Below are positions 1 to 12,999 of a stretch of DNA of 64,000 nucleotides, one piece after another. Origin of the DNA: Inonotus obliquus. Taxonomy: Eukaryota; Basidiomycota; Agaricomycetes; Hymenochaetales; Hymenochaetaceae. Every line of letters starts with the position of its first letter. The first letter of the stretch is position 1. The stretch covers positions 1,860,001-1,924,000 of the forward strand of contig JAJHTX010000001.1 in the NCBI GenBank assembly GCA_032164295.1, written 5' to 3'. The position numbers and the translations under genes are program-made. Under the pieces are notes generated by a model, which made no database searches, was not told where the DNA came from, and was given only the letters and a program-made list of their open reading frames with translations.

Positions 1-113
1 ACTTTCTGATTACTAATGCCATCAAAAGTGACCAAAATGGGTATAGTTTGTACCACATTGACGTCGATCATTGCCCCATCAAGAAAGTCTCTTTTGACTC
101 ATTGCGATTGTAA
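1..113 (+). CDS. 3' end of an unrecognised protein-coding gene (partial)
   Basis: A reading frame is open from base 3 to a TAA at 111-113 and gives 36 residues ending in KKVSFDSLRL. The composition (mixed, with HIDVDHCPIKK) looks like the tail of a real protein, and the gene would begin left of the window. I do not recognise the family. The stretch is too short to judge by itself, and a chance open frame of this length is possible. Confidence 0.3.
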   Translation, partial: FLITNAIKSDQNGYSLYHIDVDHCPIKKVSFDSLRL

Positions 114-1109
114 AATAAGATCTCCTTCAACTTCGCCGTCATCACAGAACATTCAGGAACGAAGATAGAGCATGCTGTAGTAGACCCTAATGCTGTCTTG
201 GTTTTTAGTATTCTTTCTTCTCACAAAAATTGAAACATGGTTGATGGCCCAACAGAAACTCGTGAAAAACATATCCAACTCCGGACATATCTAACTCCGG
301 AAGCATAACTTTGTTGTATTACACGAGTAAAGTTCGCCGCCGGGTCTGAAACTGAAAATCACGGTCTCCGCGGACGCGGAGTTGTCGAGCGAGACGTTCT
401 GCACTGTAGGATATATGAGTGATGTGATGTATTTTGTCCAGCTCAATCGTCACCTCTTCAGTACTCATACGGCGAGTTTCCTCCTTGATTCCTCCGCGTG
501 ATCATAATTTTAGCAATCAACGCTTTTTTTAATCTGGGGTAATGTTGCTTTCACTAAGTGTTCCGCCGGACAAAAAAGAAGTATCCCTTAATCTGATGTA
601 GCTTCTGCCGCCTCAGCACATTCATGAAGAACTTTGCAGTTGCAACATGCCGTGATCCCGCTCAGGCTACATTACTCGGCAATGCTCGGACAGTTCGGTG
701 ACTGTGGCTGTCTGTTATCTACGTCTCGTCGCGATGATTCCAGCTCCTCCAGGATGCTCCTTGCCGCGGTTAATCACGAACACTAGTACTGACACTTGGC
801 CAGCCACGGTCTTTCTTGTTCGGGGGTACGTGCTTCTCATTTCTCAAGTTATGCTTCGTCATATTCTATTTCATTGGATTCACACATCATCAAACATTGT
901 TCCAACGTCCTCGCCTCGGCCTGCCCCTTGTCCCGTGTTTTGGACGAGTATATTGCATGCGGAATGTGCGATGTTGCATGGAACATGACCGCTACGACCA
1001 TGTCAGTCTTGGTGATGTCCTAAATCTGTTTCAAAATGATTTCTTTCGAGAGATATCAATGCATTCTCCACAACGATTATGAGGACATGAATGCAAGAGA
1101 GGACGATAA
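114..1109. other. intergenic region, about 1 kb, no supported gene
   Basis: Both strands carry only short overlapping open frames (up to 96 codons around 698-1082) with no family resemblance and no consistent splice structure. A 16-bp tandem duplication lies at 271-302. The region should contain the 3' flank of the left partial gene and of RIO2, which end toward each other. Confidence 0.5.
271..302. repeat. 16-bp tandem direct repeat
   Basis: Positions 271-286 (ATATCCAACTCCGGAC) and 287-302 (ATATCTAACTCCGGAA) are adjacent copies matching at 14 of 16 bases. This is a small local duplication with no function I can assign. Confidence 0.7.
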
Positions 1110-3176
<2,067 letters not shown>

Positions 3177-3349
3177 TTTCGCGAAGAGGGAAAGCGAAAG
3201 AAATGGATTGTTGCAGGGTTTCAAAGGGCGACCCACGCCCACCAAACGAATTTTTGGTCGATGACGTGACGCACGTGAAACTGGACGAGATCGACGCAGA
3301 TCGACGCGAGGTTGGAACTTTCCTTCTGTAGCGTTCACCTCAAACAACC
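3177..3349. promoter_or_regulatory. bidirectional promoter RIO2 / NAA40
   Basis: Only 173 bp separate the divergent start codons of RIO2 (3176, minus) and NAA40 (3350, plus), so both promoters must lie here or overlap the first exons. I see no clear TATA box. Confidence 0.6.
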
Positions 3350-4341
3350 ATGGACGAAGATAACGATGACTCCCTAACAAATCACCCTGTAATTAAGAAG
3401 GCAAATTCTGTAAGTTTCTCTTTTCGAAGCCCTCAATTCATATCTTCTGACGAATTATATTCTATAGACACCATCATCTAAAATCCAAAATAATGTCCCA
3501 CTCAAGCAAACCGTAAGGAATAACGCGTAAGCTAATTAGTTATCCAGTAAATGGTAGAGTCTGAACGTATTCCAGATACTGTTTTTACGTTTGCAAAGCC
3601 TCAGAACTATCTGAACCACTTAAGGAGCGAATATGGGCAACATTTGAAAGCAATATGAAAACACTGTGAGCATGTCACTGATCTAAGCCACGGAAACACA
3701 TTCAATCTTCTACTTTTTTTCAAGGTATGAGACCAGTAACGTTTTTCCTTGGGATCCGCCCGGGAAACGGAAACAAATGTTCCACGAATACTCGCGTTTC
3801 TTATTAGTCACAGCGGATTCTGAAAAAGTGAATGCTACAGCACCCGATGAAAAGGATTTACTTGCTTTTAGTATGTTCCGATTCGAGAGAGAAGGAGGAA
3901 TAAACGTCGTATATCTGTAGGCTTGAGTCCAGGACTGGCCGTAGTCATGCGCTAACTGTCTCATTCAGCTACGAGTTACAAATTAGCCAGGCGGCTCGTC
4001 GGCTTGGACTAGGCAGAGCACTCATTCACAATCTAAATCTCATCGGAAGAGCGTTTCGGATGTCCTTTCTTATGCTGACACACTTGAAAGGTGAAGCCTT
4101 TCTTCAACTAATCTCTTGGTTCTTGATGATAAGTATATCAGTCAATGATGCCGCGAAGGCTTTCTATAATTCCCTGGGGTAAGTATTCCCGTATGAAACA
4201 GCGCCATTGCTCAATTGACAAGCGTTTCCTAGTTTCGAAACAGATCCAACGTCCCCTGACTACAACATTGCCAGTGGATGCGAAACGAATCCTGAATTAG
4301 ATGAGGGATATTCAATCCTTTCACGACGAATAACCAGGTGA
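3350..4341 (+). CDS. NAA40: N-alpha-acetyltransferase 40 (NatD), histone H4/H2A N-terminal acetyltransferase
   Basis: NatD acetylates the N-terminal serine of histones H4 and H2A. Exons at 3350-3409, 3468-3526 and 3576-3665, then one from 3725 onward, join in phase to a GNAT-fold protein of roughly 220 residues. The family's YELQ motif (VVYLYELQISQAARR) runs straight into the acetyl-CoA-binding loop R-R-L-G-L-G. Then follow MSFLMLTHLK, NDAAKAFYNSLGFETD and the SPDYN segment typical of NAA40, and a TGA at 4339-4341. In these fungi the N-terminus is short and Lys/Asn-rich. It is divergent from RIO2. The family call rests on order and spacing of motifs and is strong; the first two small exons are less certain. 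Confidence 0.88.
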
Positions 4342-4557
4342 CAAGATGTATCGCTTTGGGAGGAAGGGTTCACCATTGCTTCAAAATCCACTTTATCACC
4401 ATCCCCTATTGCAGTTTTCTATGAATGTCAATTGATTTTCCCTCTTTGTTGAAGATTGAAGATTAAGTAACCATATGTATTACATAATGGATATGTGGTT
4501 CTATCCGTCAGTGACTTGGTCAAGCTATTCGACCTCCACCAGACTAACTCCGCAATC
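4342..4557. other. intergenic spacer between NAA40 and the complex I subunit gene
   Basis: The 216 bp between the tandem genes must hold the NAA40 3' UTR and the next promoter. I see no distinct element in it. Confidence 0.4.
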
Positions 4558-5022
4558 ATGCTGACCACAACAATGAGGCGAATATCGCGCCTGGGGTCGC
4601 AGCACGCCACGAAGCTACAACGAAGAAATGCTGGAGGTGCACCACACTATAACGAACCATCTGGTTACCTATTTGGCGAGAAGGTAGTTACCTCCTTCCT
4701 TTTCCCAGTTGTTTGCTATTACTTAGAGGGATGATTTATGTCTGGAAAAGCCTTTGCCACCTGGTCAGTCACGCCAAAGAGAGGGATGGGAAACTTTGTG
4801 GTATTGGGGTATGTTTGGAAGCATGGTGTTTGCTAGTATTGGTCTGTATTACAAGCCAGATACGAGGTGCGCGACTACTTTTTTGCTGTTACCTGCTGAT
4901 AGTGTTACTCATACTTGTTTGTGTATTCGTTCTGAAGCATACAAAGCTGGGCTTTGAAGGAAGCGAAGGAGCGTATGGAGGCACGAGGCGAGAAGGTCGA
5001 ATATAAGCCGTCTTCATCGTAA
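4558..5022 (+). CDS. NADH:ubiquinone oxidoreductase ESSS subunit (NDUFB11-type, complex I)
   Basis: This is an accessory single-pass subunit of the membrane arm of mitochondrial complex I. Three exons (4558-4683, 4751-4866, 4938-5022) join in phase to 108 residues. The N-terminus (MLTTTMRRISRLGSQHATK) looks like a mitochondrial presequence. The core GYLFGEKPLPPGQSRQREGW is followed by the membrane segment WYWGMFGSMVFASIGLYY, then KPDTSIQSWALKEAKERM and EARGEKVEYKPSSS. Both the GYLFxEKPLPPG and WExxWYWGMFGSM blocks are hallmarks of the ESSS family. The length is normal. Splicing is well supported because the family sequence continues cleanly across both junctions. The gene is convergent with GCVH, 179 bp away. 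Confidence 0.92.
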
Positions 5023-5201
5023 CCCGGGTATACCGTTCACAGGTCGGGAACCAATAATACTCGTTCATAGACAAACAACAGAATATTGTTATCGCATCTG
5101 CGGGCTCGTGTTGATTCATCCAAGATTAAGATTTCAGCCAATCTCTAAACTGTGTATTATTCTGGGGTTCTACACTACTCATGTTTGCTAGTGGGCGGCG
5201 A

Positions 5202-5987
5202 TTAAGATGATTCGCAATGTGTTTTGTACTCCTCCACGTCCATCAGGAGCCCAATCTGTGAATGCTAGTCTTAGCTAGGGTGAAAGTAGGAAAGCTGTTG
5301 GACGTACCTCAGCGGGGTCGGAAAGCTTGATCTTACAGAGCCATGCTAGATGTAGACGTTAGCAATTGTGATAAACAGTTAGAAATTGCGTGCTCAACCT
5401 TTCTCTTCTGGAGACTTGTTAATCAACCCGGGTTGTTCTGCGAGTCCTTGGTTGATCTCTTCTATCGTTCCAGAGACTGGTGAATACTGGGTAGAAGTCG
5501 AAGATTAGGTTGTGGAATATCCAGAGGTTCTGAAGAGGTAACTCAACGATATCCGAGGCAGCTTTCACGCTTTCTACGGCCCCAATTTGGTCTGAAAACG
5601 ATGACCAGTCAGACGTGTAGTGATATCAGATAATGTGGTTGTACTCACCGCCAGCTGAGACTTGTGTACCCACTGTTGGTAGCTCGACGAAAACAACATC
5701 CCCAAGACTCTGCTGGGCATAATCGGTTATGGAGACCGTGCCAACGTTCGTGGCATCATCAAAAACGATGGCCTCGTGGTCGTGTGTGTATTTTTTCGCT
5801 AAATGAAAGAAGCGATTTCAAGACGTGCTGAAGTGGGAGTCTCGAGATGGAGAGAGGATTGAGAGTACTTACTGACGAGTGTTCGTATGAGGGGAGAAAG
5901 TTTTGGGGGACGACGTACAGCTGCAAACGCTGGCGCAGTGAAGCGTGTTGAACGCGATGCTGCCCGTAAAGCTGTGAACATGGACAT
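5202..5987 (-). CDS. GCV3: glycine cleavage system H protein, mitochondrial
   Basis: H protein shuttles the aminomethyl group on a lipoyl arm between the P, T and L proteins of the glycine decarboxylase complex in the mitochondrial matrix. The N-terminus [16 protein letters not shown] is an Arg/Ser-rich presequence. The mature part begins [15 protein letters not shown] and continues with [20 protein letters not shown]. The lipoyl-lysine sits in [12 protein letters not shown]. The C-terminal half carries [15 protein letters not shown], then [26 protein letters not shown] and a short last exon ending YKTHCESS. At least three introns were traced, the first starting at 5872. A start six bases downstream (5981) is equally possible. 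All catalytic landmarks are intact. Confidence 0.93.
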
Positions 5988-6224
5988 GGTTCAAGGAAAA
6001 CAGAGTCGGACAGCGGAGCCGCGTTACGTTCCGTGTCCGCGCTTCATTTGTACGTACGATCTGCTAATCTAGTGACAAAAGCGCGACACAACGATCCTTG
6101 AAGCAAAATCTTTGAATGCTAGTTTATCATTATGAGACACGAAAATGCCTTGAAGAAAATATTATGATTATGTGTATCTACCGAAAGTACAGGAATGGGG
6201 ACGAAGGGGAAACACAGCATAGTA
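5988..6224. other. intergenic spacer GCVH / PEX14
   Basis: These 237 bp lie between two minus-strand genes and must contain the PEX14 3' UTR and the GCVH promoter. No clear motif is seen. Confidence 0.4.
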
Positions 6225-7351
6225 CTACGACGTTTCGCCATTGGCAGTTTCGCCCTGCGAACTACTATCAACGGCTTTCGCTTGTTCGTTTAGGTGTGAG
6301 GGAGTACTGCTAGGCTCAGGCACCGATGGTTCTGATGGTCCGCTGCTCGCGAGCTGCCAGGCTGGTATCGACGGTCGTCCGACGAGATTGGGTAAGGACG
6401 GAGACGGCGTGGCTGGGTATGTGGGTCCGCGGCTCGTCAGTATAGCTTTCAAGGATTTTAACTCCTGCTGTAGTTCCCCTAAGGATTGCGTCTGACTCTC
6501 CTTATTTCTATCAATCATCTAGATGGATGTAGAGCGTATTAGAGACGATAAACATTTCGCGGAATAGATAACATGCCTTGGGTAACATTTCCCGTATAGA
6601 ATTTATTTCCTCCCTTATCTCGCGCATTTCACCACGAGTTCGAGACTCCCCTTCTCGCATTTCCTTCACGCATGCATCTATTTCTTGTGTAGTCTGGTCA
6701 ACCTTGACCTTTTGCTCTTCAACAACTTGACGAACAGCAGCCGTCTCAGCTTGGATTTCTTTAAGAAGCTTTTCGGCGGCGTCAAACTGCTCTGCCAAAG
6801 CATCTCTGTCCTCCTCATATGCTGTTGATGTAGGTGGTCGTAGATGAGGCATGAGATACTTCTATACTACTGTCAATGACCTGGATTCTAGAATAAGGAA
6901 GCACATACTCGAGCTAGAGATACTGCCCCAAATACAAAACTTCCGGAGATGACAGCCATAATCTGGATTCAGACTCAGTGTTAATGAATACTACGATATA
7001 GTTGGGTAAGGACTTGCAAAATAGTCTCTCCAGTCCAATGGTTGCTGAGAAGGTGAAGTGCCGAACGGTGGGTACGGTGAAGGACCATACTGATATGGAG
7101 GGTAGTGCTGCACGGTTTGTAGCGATGCATTTTGCTTCAACGATGCTTGCTTCAGAACGTCCTCAATCTCCGGTGGTGTGAGTCCTTTCGCCTCCAGAAA
7201 TTGAATACGCTGGGTCAGAGGAGACCTTTGCGTCTGGCGGCAAATCAATCAGCATATACATAAGTAGCGTATGAAGGAAGCTACACACATTGGGATCTGA
7301 TAGAAATGCTAGCGCATTTCGCAATAGCTCAGCTCGCTCTGGCGACGACAT
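6225..7351 (-). CDS. PEX14: PEX14, peroxisomal membrane docking protein
   Basis: PEX14 is the docking and pore component for the cargo receptors PEX5 and PEX7 at the peroxisome membrane. The first exons give MSSPERAELLRNALAFLSDP followed by SPLTQRIQFLEAKGLTPPEI, the conserved N-terminal helical domain that binds PEX5 WxxxF motifs. Then comes a Pro/Tyr/Ser-rich linker (YPPYQYGPSPYPPFGTSPSQ), then a single hydrophobic segment MAVISGSFVFGAVSLARKYL. After this there is a long coiled coil (about 6590-6800: AEKLLKEIQ.., RQVVEEQKVKVDQTTQ) and a Pro/Ser/Glu-rich tail ending in GETANGETS. This is the domain order of fungal PEX14. Several introns of about 50-60 nt interrupt the gene. It is divergent from TUF1 across 162 bp. 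Confidence 0.92.
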
Positions 7352-7513
7352 CGAGGCACAAGGAGGAGAGTGAGAGATGAATCCGACGTAACTCCGCTAA
7401 CGCGCCGCGAACTGAGTTCCTCCACGTGATAGGTCGTGGGAGTTTACATAAGTGTGCCATAAAATCCTTTAGCGCCAACGACCTCCAGCGCATTCCAGCT
7501 TGCTCTCGACAAG
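7352..7513. promoter_or_regulatory. bidirectional promoter PEX14 / TUF1
   Basis: The divergent start codons are only 162 bp apart. The stretch has several GCG-rich patches (CGCTAACGCGCCGCG around 7395) but no TATA box that I can identify. Confidence 0.6.
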
Positions 7514-9439
7514 ATGTACGGTCTTCGACTGGCGGCGCCAGCGATGGCGTGCCATCGGCTTTTCTCTTCTTCTGGTAATCGCAAAAACGTTTTGTTACAC
7601 GAGCAATGGACTCAGTTATTTATTTATTTAGCTTTGACCCAGAACTTCAGACATACACGATCTCTGCAAAATGTCATTTTATCTTCGTCCGGCATTTCTT
7701 CTCTTCTGAAGAGCCAAGCTGGCTCCTTGAGTGAGTGAATAATCGCGTCTCATTGCGCTCTTCATGTTTAGGCTTCTATATCTAGTGCTGCGTCGCGGGT
7801 ATGCTGAAGCGTCCGGCAAGTATTCGCGAACTAAGCCCCACATGAACATCGGTACGATAGGGCATGTGGACCACGGGAAGACCACTTTGACGGCTGCTAT
7901 CACCAAAACTCTTGCTGAGTCCGGAGGGGCAACTTTCACTGATTACGCCGAGATTGACAAGGCACCTGAAGAAAAGGCTCGTGGTATCACCATCAACTCT
8001 GCTCATGTCGAGTACGAAACGGAAAAACGTCATTATGGTCATATTGACTGCCCAGGACATGCTGACTGTAGGCCGTTTCTTACCTACTGCTACTCACTTC
8101 ATGATTAAGCATTCGTTAGACATAAAAAATATGATTACTGGCGCGGCTCAAATGGATGGTGCAATTATTGTACGTCTTGTCATGCTTTCAGAGGGACGAT
8201 TTTCGCTAACAATTCGTCTCAGGTCGTTTCTGCTACGGATGGACAAATGCCGCAGACCCGGGAACATCTCCTTTTAGCTCGACAAGTCGGCATCAAAAAA
8301 CTCGTGGTGTTCATCAACAAGGTCGACATGGTAGATGACAATGAAATGCTGGAACTCGTGGACATGGAAATGCGCGACTTGCTCTCAACTTACAACTTCG
8401 ACGGCGAGAACACTCCGATTATCATGGGATCTGCTTTAGCTGCTTTAGAGGGTCGCAATCCCGAGATTGGTGCCAACAAGATACGTGAGCTCGTCAAGGC
8501 CTGTGATGAATGGTTGGAACTTCCAGCCCGTAGGTTTTATTGCCTTTGTGTTTCTGGACTCGGCTGATTGAAATACTGGGCAGGGGACTTCGATAAACCG
8601 TTCCTCATGGCTATAGAAGATGTCTTCTCTATTTCAGGTCGCGGTACCGTCACTACTGGTCGAGTGCGTGCAAGCTTGTTGTATCATTGGATTCATTTAA
8701 TTTTCTGCTCCAGGTTGAACGTGGTGTCGTTAACAAGGGTGATGAAGTCGAGATCATCGGCTTGGGTTCCACTTTCAAGACCGTTATAACTGGTGTCGGT
8801 AAGGGGTATAGTGCTTGTCGGGCATCAACCGTGTGACCTAATGCTGCCATTAGAAATGTTCCGCAAGGAGCTTGACCGTGTAAGTAATCAGGCAATAGTT
8901 GTAGCGCTCCTGTTCCTCATTGTTACTCTTAATAGGGCGAACCTGGCGACAATATGGGTGCTTTGCTTCGCGGTATTAAGAAGGAGCAAGTCCACCGTGG
9001 GATGGTTCTTGCTGCCCCGGGTTCGATGAAGCCTGTAAAGAGATTCCAAGCTCAGATCTATGTGTGTTTTATCGCTGCGTCCAGCTGTATCCCTTTGCTG
9101 AACGTACTTGACAGGTCCTTACTAAGGACGAGGGTGGTCGCTATACTCCGTTCATGGCTAATTACAAACCACAGTTGTTCTTGAGAACTGCTGACATTAC
9201 TGTTGCGCTTGAGTTCCCCGAGGGCACTCCGGACGCGAAGGAGAAGATGGTTATGCCAGGAGACCATGTCGAGATGATATGCAATCTCTGGCACGACGTT
9301 GCTGCTGAAGTTGGTTCCCGTTTCACTCTTCGTGAGGGTGGAAGGACTGGTATGTGTGCTGCTTAGCTCGTCCCTCCCGATATTGACCCATTTTCCAGTC
9401 GGTACTGGCATTGTTACCAAGATTTTGGAGACAGCATAA
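7514..9439 (+). CDS. TUF1: mitochondrial translation elongation factor Tu
   Basis: EF-Tu delivers aminoacyl-tRNA to the mitochondrial ribosome as a GTPase. The presequence is split over exons 7514-7574 and 7632-7730 and the start of the third at 7786, which opens [20 protein letters not shown]. The GTPase signatures are intact: GHVDHGKT (G1), GITIN (G2), DCPGHAD (G3) and NKVD (G4, in [12 protein letters not shown]). Domains 2 and 3 follow with [39 protein letters not shown] and [20 protein letters not shown], which ends at a TAA at 9437-9439. At least eight introns are present. Length and motifs fit bacterial-type EF-Tu, the standard mitochondrial form. Confidence 0.95.
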
Positions 9440-9676
9440 AAACACCCATTTACTACGCATATGCAATAATATATTGACCAATTACACATCACTATCCCCA
9501 CTCCGCCTATCCATGTTTGACATTATGCATTGCGCTGTTGTCAGTAGTATAGATTTTCAAAGGAGGGAACTCTTGAGTATTGTGAAGTAATCAGTATTAC
9601 GTACGCGTCATTTAGGTCAGGCTCAAAGTAGCCAGTCACCTTGCTTGTTTTCCGCCTGCTCCCTCCTCACTTAATC
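9440..9676. other. intergenic spacer TUF1 / GRIP golgin
   Basis: These 237 bp between two tandem plus-strand genes have no distinct element visible beyond AT-rich 3' flank around 9440-9480. Confidence 0.4.
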
Positions 9677-12600
9677 ATGTTCTCCGGCTTCAAGAATGTG
9701 ATGGAAAATCTTGCTCAACCGCAACCTCAAACTCGACCAAGCCATCCTGGACGCTCAGAGGCACAGGAGCTGTCTTCATCCTCACAAAGTACTGACGTGG
9801 ATCGTCAGCATGTGCGCGGGTCCACATCCTTTGATCTTTCTACCGTCGCGCATTCAACAGGCCATCTTGCAGAGTCTGCTTTCAGCAACTTGCGCAAATC
9901 ACTGGCGGCTCAGCGTCCGTTTACTGTGATATCTCCGGTAGATCAAGCTCGCTCCAGCAGCTCTTCACCAAAGCCCGACCGCGAGCTTAAGCCCGTATCC
10001 AAGCCTACACTCGACGACAGACTGAGAGCGTCCTTTGCTATTGGAGAAGCGTCGGGATCACCAACACCTAGCCTTTCGCATGCGCCATCACCATCTCCGA
10101 GACCTCGGGAACCTACCGCAAGTGTGGTGCTCTCACCGACTTCGACACCTCTACCTGACTCTACTCCGACTTCGCCTCCAGCTATTGATTTATCTTCTCC
10201 CGTGCGGAACATTGTAGAGCTTCAAGACTCAGACGTGCAAGACCATCCATTATCAGAGGCATCACCCATGGCCTCTACTAAGAAGGATCGAACTTCGACC
10301 GCAAGGGACAGAGGATTCAGGATTGCTATTTCACCTTCGCATCCCCGATATCCAGAGGCCGATATACCCCTTCCCTTAGCCTCTCCTGCGCCTACGAATC
10401 TCACCGCTTCTCAGTCGTCACAAAATTCTGTTTCCTCGTTGTTGGATAGTCGTTCACAAGCCAGCGGGGATATGAGCGAAATGGATGATGTGAGAGGAAA
10501 ACTAAAGGACTTGGAAGCTCAGTTCAATGGTAAGGTCTAATTGCCTTTATGTTGGTCTGGTTTGCTTATGCCGCTTCAACAGACGTATCCACGTCATTGG
10601 AAAAACTCTCGGCAATCCGAGATGCCGCGAATGCTGTCCTTACAGAACTAACCCCAATCCCTGATCTTGCCGATGCTGAAGGGTTACGAACGCATCTGCA
10701 GAATCTAATCACGCGTCATGATGTATGTAAAGTCAGTTTTGAGCGTTGTATATATATTCAAATCCAGTGTATCCAGTCTTCTCAAGAAGAGGTCAAAGGG
10801 CTAAATGGCAAGCTAAGTTGTCAGTCGTCCGCATTTAATTCGGAAGTAGGAATCTCACATCGAACCTAAAGTATATGACGAACGCATAGAAGAGCTACGC
10901 GATACTCACCGTCTGGAAAGCCGCTCTCAAACGGAGCTTGTGGACAGTCTACGAAAGCAAGTGGAAGAATCCGAGGCATTGCTAAGGGCTGCTCAAGGTT
11001 CTGCATCTCAAGCTGAAGAGAGAGCACGAGCACGAGAGATAGAAGCTGAGGAGACTCGTGTTGAGGTGCAGAAGGTCAAGGACTCTGCGAAAGAAGAAGA
11101 GGAGAAGCGGGTAAAGGCCATCAGTCTTCTGAAGACTGTGCGTCAAAAGCTTGTCAAGACAGAGAAGGATAGAGATGATGCCATGAAAGAGATCGAATCA
11201 CTAAAGGAGAGAGAGAGGACGTCCCTTGAACGAGAGAGATCGGAGAAAGCCAGACTCGAGATCGAGATCGAGAGTGTACGAGCCGAGAAAGAGAGGGATG
11301 TCGCAGGACTAAAGGGTCATTTTGACCGAGAGTTGACTGGAATGAAGGACAAGCTGGAGAAAGAATTCTCCGCTCGCAAAGGTCAATTGGAGCTCGAGGC
11401 AGCATCAGCCAAGGTATTCCGCTTTGAATAAGGAACGCTACTCTACCTAACACTTCCAAAGGCCTCGTTTCAGAAAGAAATCACTACGAAGAATGCTAGG
11501 ATACAGAGTCTCGAGAACTCAGTTCGCTCGTTGAGCTCTGAGCGCGACTCGCTCTTCGACCAGCTCCAACTACGTCAAGCTGAGCTTGAGTCCTCTCAGT
11601 CTATGCTTGAAACTCTTCAAATCAATACGGCGGAACTTCAGTATCAACTTAGAGAAGTAACAGACCGCAATTCTCTCCTAGCTGAGGAGTTAGCCGACGC
11701 TCAGCGAGAACTTGACTATCGCTCCCAGCGGCCTTCGGTGTCGAGCGAGGATACAGCACGGATTCGCGCAGTGACGGAGGCAAGATACGAGGCGAGGATA
11801 AGCGAGCTGACGGCAAGACTATCGGACGCAGAACGCGATAGAAATGATGTCGAAACGGCTCTCAGTCGACAACTGCAACAGAAGTTACAGGAGATCGAGG
11901 GACTCAGGAAGATTGCGGATGCTTCACACGAGAGTAAGGGTGTGAGCGAGGAGGAAATGTCGAAGTTAAATCAGCAAATTGAATCTCTCCGCCATGAAAT
12001 TGCGACGTACAAAGAGCAGCTGCTGGATTTGGACCGCCAAAGGGACATTGTCAACGATCTGGAGGTGGGATTTATGGTTTCGTACTTTTATGTGGTTGCA
12101 ACTAAGTATGTGTCGACCAGGCTCAGTTGCGGAGGCAAAGCGCAGAATTCAAGACGCAAACGGAACAATATGAACGAGAAGTCGCTGAAGCGAAAGAAAG
12201 GGAACGGCAGGTCAGAGCTACGAACAAGGCATGTCCAGAGTTGATCTACAACTTCTCGAATTGACATAATTTAGACACTCCGGGAGGAACTTCGGAAAGT
12301 GCAAAACTCTGCTGCTCTCCTTGAGCGACAACGAAACCCGGGAATTGGCTACTGGAGCAGTATGACTCGACACGACAATCCCTCTGAAGCAGGGCTTTCT
12401 TCTCCCAGCGCGTCTACATCTGAATTACCTTCTTCGCCTTCACCACGAGTAAAGTCGCCAGAACCTGCGGCGAGTGATGAAGAGATCAACCTCGAATATC
12501 TGAGAAACGTCATCCTCCAATTCCTGGAGCACAAGGAAATGCGAGTGAGTCTGTCGTGCTTCCGCTGGGATTGCGAATAAGTGGTTGATTATTATTTTTC

Positions 12601-12682
12601 GTAGCCGCATTTGGTGCGAGTTCTCTCTATCATCCTCCGTTTTACGCCGCAGGAGACAAGGCGCCTAATGGCAAAAGTTTAA
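9677..12682 (+). CDS. GRIP-domain golgin, coiled-coil Golgi tether
   Basis: The N-terminus MFSGFKNVMENLAQPQPQ opens a Ser/Pro-rich segment. A very long coiled coil follows from about 10490 to 12330, rich in E, K, R, L and Q, with clear heptads such as RDDAMKEIESLKERERTSLE. The last exon pair joins EINLEYLRNVILQFLEHKEM to RPHLVRVLSIILRFTPQE and TRRLMAKV. This is a GRIP domain, which binds Arl1-GTP at the trans-Golgi, and the tyrosine of the YLRN motif is present. The layout matches yeast Imh1 and basidiomycete golgins, probably acting in vesicle capture at the trans-Golgi. The stop at 12680-12682 closes directly after the GRIP domain, as usual. Introns near 10535, 10735, 11415, 12065, 12235 and 12545 are inferred. 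Confidence 0.9.
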
Positions 12683-12999
12683 GCTCTCATCATAGTCGCT
12701 TGCATATATTCACCATTGTCCCAGCATGATACCATTTTTCTAATTTTATATTTCTATCCGTACCATAAATACTAGTACTGGCAAGGAAGAATTATCAGGT
12801 TAAAAAATAGACGTACATGAGTACCCACGTCGATCACCGACACTGATCGACATTATGTACAGCCAGTCCGACGCGTCACCCTGCCGTCCAACATTAGTTT
12901 GTTGTTCCGCGTTTGCACGCTCACGGGCCATTATAAGGTCGAAGCTATAATGTGCTGCAGATAACAAAGCTCCTTCCTCTCTTCTTCTGTTGGGCCGTC
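12683..12999. other. intergenic region with inverted repeat and TATA box upstream of the SLP2-like gene
   Basis: The 317 bp contain a perfect 8-bp inverted repeat (GTCGATCA at 12829-12836 and TGATCGAC at 12844-12851, 7-nt loop) and a TATA-like TATAAG at 12932-12937, 63 nt before the ATG of the stomatin-like gene. No gene is seen. Confidence 0.5.
12932..12937 (+). promoter_or_regulatory. probable TATA box of the stomatin-like gene
   Basis: TATAAG lies 63 nt upstream of the ATG at 13000, a spacing that would give a short 5' UTR. This is assigned from position and sequence only. Confidence 0.4.
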
